A stretch of DNA of 64,000 nt, taken from Adiantum capillus-veneris. Taxonomy: Eukaryota > Streptophyta > Polypodiopsida > Polypodiales > Pteridaceae. Location: the NCBI GenBank assembly GCA_014529385.2, contig CM043942.1:106967141-107031140 (forward strand), given 5' to 3'. Positions within the stretch are counted from its first letter, which is position 1. Every line of letters begins with the position of its first letter. Below the pieces are notes generated by a model. It saw only the letters and a list, made by a program, of their open reading frames with translations. It was not told where the DNA came from and did not search any database. Position numbers and translations under genes: made by a program. Of this stretch, positions 57,558-64,000 are shown in pieces.

Positions 57558-58301
57558 GTGAATACCTCCATGATGTCTACAATATCATTGGGTGGTATTG
57601 CTACACTTGCTACAATGGAGGGAGGTATGAGAGCTATCCAAAATGCTAGATGCAAATCACCACCACATGATGCATATCTCACCACTGGAACCTCAGACGA
57701 CAAGGAGACTAGGCCAAAGATTGCTCAAGTCACTCAAGAGAACACAGGCAATCTAGTACCAAAGAAGATCGACTTTTTGCTAAGTGCACAAGACGGAGTC
57801 AAGATGAATTTTATGGCAAAAATTGATACAAATTCCATGACTAATTTCATGTCATATGCCATGTGGTTACTTCTAGGTAAGCCAAAGCTTTATGATATTC
57901 AGATAAAGGTAAATCTCTCACCTGAAGTGGATGTTATAAGTATGGGGATTGCAAAAGCTACCGTCCAACTACACTCACAGAATGTCAAACGAAAATTCTT
58001 GGTGGTAGATTCTCGAAAAATGGGAACACACTTGATTTTGTCCAAGCCATGGGCACAAGTCTTTGAAGACGAGCTTGAATCTTCAACAATGGTCATCACG
58101 ACAAGCTATCAAGTGGAAAAAGAGGTCAAGCCTACAACAGTTCAAAGATTCTTGGCTATTGAAAAAGGCAAAGCTAAAGTAAGCCCACAGTCTCTAGCCC
58201 AGCCAATGAAAGTGCAAGACAAAGCCTCTACATCAAAAGCCAAACCATCAACAAAACAATGGAAACCCAAGCAAAAAGTCTATCAACCAAAGTTTCCATA
58301 A
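57558..58301 (+). pseudogene. Second, degenerate protease-like domain
   Basis: 247 open codons. The part at about residues 75-180 follows the same order as the first protease: NFMAKIDTNSMTNFMSYAMW (against ETKAILHSGARISIATKRIW), IQIKVNLSPEVDVISMGIAK (against RIKLQLADGHVERPMGLLEA), and GTHLILSKPWAQVF (against YEIILGRPFMRQL). Here the Asp is kept but D-T-N replaces D-T-G, and the Gly of ILGRP is Ser. I infer an old tandem duplication of the protease. Confidence 0.6.
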
Positions 58302-58340
58302 CCCGAAAGTCTCCAAAGGAATTCAAAACAGGTCAACCAA

Positions 58341-59340
58341 GTGCTAGTATCCAAGGCACAAATTAAAGTTAATGGTCCAATTTGGATACAATCACAGGAA
58401 CAACCTCAACAAGCAAAGGTAACAGGATGGATCACATCACGCAAGTCAATTATTGCACAAGGCTACAAGAAAGGAAATTCAGATGTTTGGCTCAACAAGC
58501 CCAAGATAACAGCCTGGCGATATCCATCCCATGACAACCACTTAGTCAGGAATCAACAAAGCCGTCAACGTCAATCACATAACTCAACCAATAGAAAGGA
58601 CAGGTACAAAAATCAAAAGAGAAGGTCTTCCACTAGACAAACCATACAACAAGTCTGGGTAATGAAATCAGAATTCTACCAGACTACCCAACAACGTCAA
58701 GTGAAGATTACCTCCAAGCAAGTCCAAAGATTCATTCCAGTCGAGTTACTTGAAGCACAAGGATTCTATGAGGGTAACTTTCAAATCTGGTTACCTAAGG
58801 TAGTAGCTTATCAAGGAATCACCCACGAAAAGCAAGAAACATCAAGAAATCAAGAGCAGCCACCCGCTACACCCAAGAGTACTACAACATATAGATGGAT
58901 CCCTCGTCAATTACTACAAGAGCAAGGCTTTTACAAAAGTAGCAGCCATATTTGGAAATTAAAGACAAGGTACCATCAAGTCAAAGAAGAAACAAGGCAA
59001 GTGGCAAAGGAGATTCACACCAGGCCCAAGAACAATGTGGGTTCCAAAATCCACGATTGAGGCTGCTCAACAAGAAAGATACACAACTACTTTACAGCCT
59101 CTTAACAAAAAAACGAAAGCAACGGTAAATGCGGAGGTCACAGTTTTGAAGGACACTATTTGGAAGAAGAAGACTTCATCAACCATTGCTTCAACATCAA
59201 TACCTATCTCATCAAGCGATCACAATTTGCTACCAAGGAATGAAGAGCAAATATATGCCAATGTATTGGACAACATGGCATCTCAAACAGAAACTAACGA
59301 GAAAGGCCTAAACATCAAAAGCATATGGAATTGGATTTGA
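58341..59340 (+). pseudogene. Unknown ORF with recurring WIP...QGFY...IW motif
   Basis: A basic, Gln-rich product repeats a ~24-residue motif: GWITSRKSIIAQGYKKGNSD (58425-58499), RFIPVELLEAQGFYEGNFQI (58728-58799) and RWIPRQLLQEQGFYKSSSHI (58893-58964), each followed by W-L/K-x-K. A partial fourth match, MWVPKSTIEAAQQERY, begins in another frame near 59035. I do not recognise the motif. The position is where RT would start in a full pol. Confidence 0.55.
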
Positions 59341-60593
59341 GGCCGCGATCAGGTAAGTCCAAGTCATTAAACTTATATAGCATAAGAGTCTAGAGTCGGG
59401 CAGCTAAGCCACTAAATGAGCAAAGTGTCAGACCCAAGCTTCAAGTTAATATTTTTTTGTGGTCTATGAGTCTAGCTAATAGGTATAAGCTCAAGCTGGA
59501 GAGTTGAGCATACATAAAGTCATGTCGCTCATGTTGGAAGAGGTGAGCATAAGAGTCAAAGTCCATATAATATATAAGGTGGAGAAGGTAGCGTAGTCCA
59601 AAAAAAAAAAAAACACTCACGCACTTGACACAGTGAGGAAGAGTGAAGAAACCTCGACAACGAAAACCCTTCTGGTGAGTAGTGAAAGATTTTGAAGCAC
59701 TCATGCTATATGTTTTGCTCTCTACACTAACTCCATGAAGAACCCATCAATACTCTTCTCTCGCACCGCATCTTGTTTAACATGCATAACTATGTGCAAG
59801 CATATAGATGTCCCATCATTGGACATATGCATTAGGCACTCTTTTTTATTCCACCCATGCACTTACACAAACAAATGACGATGACCAAGCAGAAATAGGT
59901 TTTATGAGCCGTTGCTCAACAACAATGACTCTGACTTCAAGCTACTAACACTTATCCATGTATATCAAGCCCATGCTAGTAGCCATATGGCCATATGTTC
60001 TTTAACTTAGCATAAATCTATAACATCAGAACCTAAGTACATATAGCCTCGCATTTAATTATGACTAAAGACATTTTTTCCCACTAGGTTTTTCCCTTTA
60101 GTCTTATCCAGGTATCCAAGACCTTCATTTTGTATATACGCTATATTTTACTTTTAATCTTTAATTTTTTATAACAACAAAAACAAGAAGAACCACGATA
60201 TCCCCACACTACTAATTGCAAATCTACTGACAAGTCAAAAGGGAGAGGCCAAAAAACAACTTGACAAAGCTTCAAGTCAACTTACAGGTACAACTGCCAG
60301 ATAACAACCACAGGAAAAGCAAACTAGAGCTACAATGACAACGACCTGCTGCACGAACAAGTCGATACAACCTCATGCAATTCAAGATACAACAACCAAT
60401 CGGAGGGGGAGAGTTCCAGGCTTCAGATGCACTACAGGTACAACTTCAAGGCAGCTTTAATATCATGCAAAGCAACCAACTACAGAAGAGGCTACCACAA
60501 CAACTTCAACCAACACCAAGACATCAAGAACTCGTCAAGGCCAGCAAAGACATAGGGTCTTGTCGGGGACGACAAGAATTCAGAGGGGGAGAG
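59341..60593 (+). other. 3' non-coding part with two polypurine tracts
   Basis: No ORF of note. A CGGAGGGGGAGAG tract at 60401-60413 is repeated as CAGAGGGGGAGAG at 60581-60593, directly before the 3' LTR. The second is the expected primer for plus-strand synthesis; the first lies 180 bp inside. Confidence 0.75.
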
Positions 60594-61086
60594 TGTTGAA
60601 AGGACGCCCTTTAAACAACATTTTCATAAATATTTCATTAAGATTCCTCAAAGATTTTGTAAAGATTCCACATAAAGATGGTGATGAATTAATGAAGATG
60701 AAGATGGATGCTGCAACATGAAGATACGAGTTCATGGACGTCATCGAATATCCTGTTATTATTATTTTGATCCATTACGGCCACTTTTGTAATGTTTACG
60801 GGAACCTCATATTTTAAATTGACACTTGTATTTCGAGTCATTCCGATATGATTTGAGATTGTTTCGAGCTTGTAGTGTTTCATAGGATGAGTTGCCTGTT
60901 TCTTTGCTTTAAGGTAGTGTTGTGGTAGGATTAGTGACTGTAGAGTGTTGTTAGTGTCTAGCTCAGGGTTGACAACCTAGACATTGCCTCCATGCCCTAG
61001 TCGGGTCAGCTACATCCTCCGATTGACAGTTTGTTGGTCTGTGTTCTCGTTGTGCTCCATCGTCCGTCGCGGCGTACCCGCTAACA
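60594..61086 (+). repeat. 3' LTR, 493 bp
   Basis: Starts TGTTGAAAGG after the polypurine tract and ends CGCTAACA. Its first 237 bp have no match next to the 5' LTR, and it has no TATA box like the one at 50421. Confidence 0.8.
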
Positions 61087-61610
61087 TCTTGTGTTGTCAT
61101 ATCATGCACTGCAGTAGTAGGGGTCTTAATCATAATGTAAACACTTCTAGCAATAGCCTTAGCCCAATAATGATGATACATGTTCTTTTCCTTTATCAAC
61201 GCTCTAGAAACTTCTCCTATGTGCATGTTCTTCCACTTTGCAATAGTGTTTTGCTACGGAGTATATATGCATGAAAACTACCTTTGAATTTCATGAATTT
61301 TCAAAAAACCATTGAACTTATTGGAGAAGTATTCTTCCCCTCCATTTGACCTCACACACTTAACATGTTTTTGAGTATGTTTTCCAACCATAGCCTTGAA
61401 ATTATGAAAGTTTATAAATATCTCAATTTTTTGCTTCATGTAATAGACCCACTTTCCTTGTATGGTCATCAATGAAGCTCACATAGTACCTACATCCACC
61501 CGTAGATGTAGTCTTTTCCAGATCCCATACATCTATATGTACTAAATCCAATGGATTCATGTTTACATGCTTGCATTAGGAAAAATATGGACTTTGTATG
61601 AATCCCTAAT
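61087..61610 (-). pseudogene. Ty1/copia integrase fragment
   Basis: Minus-strand pieces in order: KGKWVYYMKQK-type segment, MVGKHTQKHVKCVRSNGGEE followed by YFSNKFNGFL around the second catalytic position (the usual Asp is Asn here), then HIGEVSRALIKEKNMYHHYW and ARSVYIMIKTPTTAVHDMTT. It stops at the 3' LTR of the TR-GAG-like element, which was inserted into it. 61370-61610 is the part shared with 12178-12400. Confidence 0.8.
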
Positions 61611-62061
61611 TTTAAGGGATTAAGATTAATTTTGTGTAGACTTTGGGGGACAAGTGCATTCAATAAGCAACTTTTGAGTAGAATTCTCTAGGGTTTTTTC
61701 TCGAGCCATGTAGGTTGAGGTCCTCTTAGAGGTCCCTTTCTCTCTCTAGCTCTTTGAAAGTGAAGGAAAAAAGTATAATGGCATTAACTACCTACTTTCA
61801 CCCCTTTCCCATGCCACAACATCAAAAACGTGCATAAACCCAAGCTATGTTGTACTATTTTCACATATTTTTGTACTAAAAGGTTCCTCTCAACCTATAT
61901 ACATATATAAAAAAAAGACCTTTTTTTTACTTACACTCACTAGAAAGATAATTTTTGAATTTTTCTTTTCCCTCCAAAAGACTAACTCTCTACCTCTCCT
62001 CTCTCCTACCTCTCCCTCTCCCTCTCCTCTCCTTTCTCTCATATCTATCTCTCTCCTACCT

Positions 62062-62116
<55 letters not shown>

Positions 62117-63181
62117 TTGCTCTCCCTCTCCCCTACCTTTGTCCTACCTCTCCCCTTCCCTCTCTTCTCCTCGTTCCCTCCCTCTCCTCTACCTCCCTCG
62201 TCTCCCTTCCATTGCCTTCCTCCATTGCATCTTGAACTTTAGCATCCATAGTGCTCAACAATATCACAAACCATGTACCCTACACAGCACAAGTGTGTAT
62301 ATTTGCTTGCCCATAGAGTTTACATCAAAAGTGGCACACGTGGATGACCAAAGTTCATGACAGCAATGACGTGCTATAGGTTATCACCAATATCAACTGC
62401 TAGATAACATTTGTACCCATGTGACTGCCACACCTATTTTACTTTAAGAAGTCTCTTGACATTTGTTCAATATGTTGGGAGAGAGAAGGCATGCCTACTG
62501 GGAAAATGTTCAATTCAAATCTGGAACCATTTTTCATAAAAAATCTCATGTGTGTGTGTGTATACCCAGCATACACATACACACACATGCACTCACTCAT
62601 CTCCTTGGATTTCATTTTAAATTTTGCATAACCTTTTAATCTTTGATGTAATAGAGAGTAAACACCACTTTTACTCTAAAACAACCTTCTTCGTTATATC
62701 TTCTAGGTAGGTTCTTCAACTCCATGCTTACTAGACGTAGTTTCATCATAATGTATATTTTAGCATTGTTTAGTCCAAGTTAGATGAAAATAGTTCCAAA
62801 TTTTTACAACATATACTAAGAAAGTGTGTTTATTATACATCTTGAAAATGAAGAAGTCATGTGTTTTTTTGTTTCAACATATCTCTAAGCCGTCATGGTA
62901 CAAGGTGACCTCTTACTATATTAGTTGAGTGGTGGTCTTTGTGGCAATGGCTCAAGTTGTTGACATAACATGATTCACTTCTGGCAGCACCTCAAGCATT
63001 TTTATTGTATAATTCAATGTAGCTCCCACCATAACAACCCTTATGTTAACATGGAGAGATCCTTAGCAAGGAAATAAAAAAGATTTCCCTGAGCAAGACA
63101 TTCTTCCCTAACAAGGAACATCCCCACCAGAGATAGTTTTATGTAGTAGGTTTCCATGAGTACACTATGTCATGGAATGGA
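61611..63181. other. Non-coding low-complexity DNA
   Basis: No gene seen. (CT)n at 62072-62114 in a CT-rich stretch, and a short (TG)n near 62550-62561. Homologous to 12401-13833. Confidence 0.7.
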
Positions 63182-63411
63182 TGTTGGAATTAGGGTTTCA
63201 AGGAAACACACACACCTTGGAGAAGACGAAGGAATCTCATGTCACACAGTAAGTAGAGAGTGTGTTACTTAGTTTGCAATGGAAAGATGGATACCCCTAG
63301 AGTGATGGGCGTAAATACAATGCACGGGGAAAAAACCTCTTAAAGAGGGAACAAATGCCCCGGAAGTCCTAGTGTGTTCACACACATCACTACCACATGT
63401 ATATGGTAACA
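63182..63411 (-). repeat. Copia 3' LTR, second copy
   Basis: 230 bp, close match to 24350-24578. It keeps the terminal TGTTGG that copy 1's left LTR has partly lost. Confidence 0.88.
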
Positions 63412-63429
63412 AATCCCCCCTGGAGTGAT

Positions 63430-63971
63430 GTGGTGAACGAGAGCTGGCACATGAGTAAAGGGAAGTGCCATTCCCTGAGGACATGATAAGTCCACAAAGG
63501 GGAATAAGCCCAAAGCTTTTCGAAAATTTCAAGCTTCTCACAAGACAATGCCTTTGTGAAAAGATCTTCAAGGTTGTCTTGTGTTGGCACATAAGCCAAG
63601 TTGATCTCTCCTACTGAGAGCCTCTCCTAGACATAGTGGTAATGCACCACAAGGTTCTTTGTGCGAGCATGAAAGATTGGGCTCCTCGCAACTGCCAATG
63701 TACTCTGACTGTTTGTGTAGATAGTGTTGGTACTGTCCTGTCCAACACCCAAATCAACCAAAAGGCGACTGATCCATACACACTCAATCGTAGCTGTGAA
63801 GACTGCCCTGTACTCAGCCTCACAACTAGAAGTGGCCACGGTAGGTTTCTTCTTGCTCAACCATGATATACATGAGCTCCCAAGCATGAAACAAAAACCA
63901 CTCGTGGACACTCTTGTGTCAAAACAAGCAGCCCAATCTGAGCTCGAAAAAGCATGTAATTCTAGCGGCAA
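63430..63971 (-). pseudogene. Copia RNase H, second copy
   Basis: Has the N-terminal half missing from copy 1: LHAFSSSDWAACFDTRVSTS with the first Asp and SSCEAEYRAVF with the Glu. The next acidic position, normally in Y-C/T-D-N, reads IYTNSQSTLA, so an Asp is lost. A stop follows VHYHYV, and the frame continues as YVPTQDNLEDLFTKAL. Inactive. Confidence 0.85.
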
Positions 63972-64000
63972 GATCCCCCCCTGGGATAAAACAAGCCAAG

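Larger units (their letters stand above)
50381..61086 (+). mobile_element. Large gag-protease-only LTR element (TR-GAG-like)
   Basis: Ends that can be matched: 50884-51138 and 60831-61086 are homologous and end CGCTAACA. A primer site follows the first, and a polypurine tract precedes the second LTR (starts TGTTGAAAGG at 60594). Between them lie a 2.7-kb leader, gag with three zinc knuckles, two protease-like domains and a repeat-bearing ORF, but no RT, RNase H or integrase. The left boundary is uncertain; 50381 is a guess that includes a TATATAAG box (50421). The element was inserted into a copia integrase fragment that continues at 61087. Non-autonomous elements with only gag are known in plants as TR-GAG. 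Confidence 0.75.
61370..63990. repeat. Duplicated region, copy 2 (partner 12180-14500)
   Basis: Same order of blocks as copy 1: copia integrase fragment, CT-rich DNA, GT repeat, copia LTR, RNase H. It keeps about 300 bp (62880-63181) deleted from copy 1, and the left ATGGA target repeat. Confidence 0.85.
63182..64000 (-). mobile_element. Second copia element, 3' end only (runs off the window)
   Basis: The LTR 63182-63411 (TGTTGGAATTAGGG to GGTAACA) is preceded by ATGGA. Inside it on the minus strand is RNase H. It is homologous to the element at 13834-24578. Whether it also carries the nested gypsy cannot be seen. Confidence 0.88.

Noticed and set aside
53842-59340. Endogenous pararetrovirus (caulimovirid) reading of the gag-protease region
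   Set aside because: LTRs with a primer site and polypurine tract bound the region; there is no movement protein or RT, and the knuckle and protease context fits an LTR retrotransposon.

Overview
The window is plant nuclear DNA dominated by LTR retrotransposons. Evidence: Ty1/copia and Ty3/gypsy elements with plant-type primer sites, a chromodomain integrase, a gypsy element with a second RNase H as in the plant Tat/Ogre lineage, an intronless dirigent-protein gene, long CT/GT microsatellites, and many kilobases of diverged short repeats. Low gene density suggests a large-genome land plant (fern, lycophyte or gymnosperm rather than a compact angiosperm). I cannot name the species.

Layout. 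0.6-3.9 kb, 7.2-7.8 kb, 8.7-10.0 kb and 10.8-11.7 kb: diverged repeat arrays whose units carry the inverted motif CCCTATGGCC/GGCCATAGGG. Embedded in them at 4.1-6.8 kb is a two-exon gene, now broken, with a possible ParB/sulfiredoxin-like core. 12.2-24.6 kb: a minus-strand copia element (13834-24578) split by a nested minus-strand gypsy chromovirus (17117-23255, TSD ATTAG) that landed inside the gag zinc-knuckle codons. The gypsy LTR promoter is packed with perfect heat-shock-element-like triplets. 24.6-30.6 kb: old repeats and a 2.8-kb non-autonomous LTR element (26946-29706) whose unoccupied paralogous site lies about 1.3 kb upstream. 30.7-31.45 kb: the one apparently intact host gene, a dirigent protein. 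31.9-34.5 kb: a hAT-like remnant and an unknown minus-strand fragment with a 39-residue repeat. 35.3-47.4 kb: a 12-kb Tat/Ogre-like gypsy element with 2.6-kb LTRs and a tandemly duplicated extra ORF before gag. About 50.4-61.1 kb: a large gag-protease-only element (TR-GAG-like) with a long leader built of ~299-bp repeats centred on the palindrome CTATCGCGATAG, three gag zinc knuckles and two protease-like domains. 61.1-64.0 kb: a copia integrase fragment and a second copy of the 12.2-14.5 kb region, ending inside a second copia element.

How the parts relate. The autonomous-type elements encode the usual gag, protease, reverse transcriptase, RNase H and integrase; all copies here are interrupted by stops, frameshifts or lost catalytic residues. 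The two non-autonomous elements would need such enzymes in trans. The 12-kb and 61-kb regions descend from one copia insertion: the expected ATGGA target duplication survives on the left of one copy and on the right of the other.

All comparisons were made by eye; no alignments or database searches were run.
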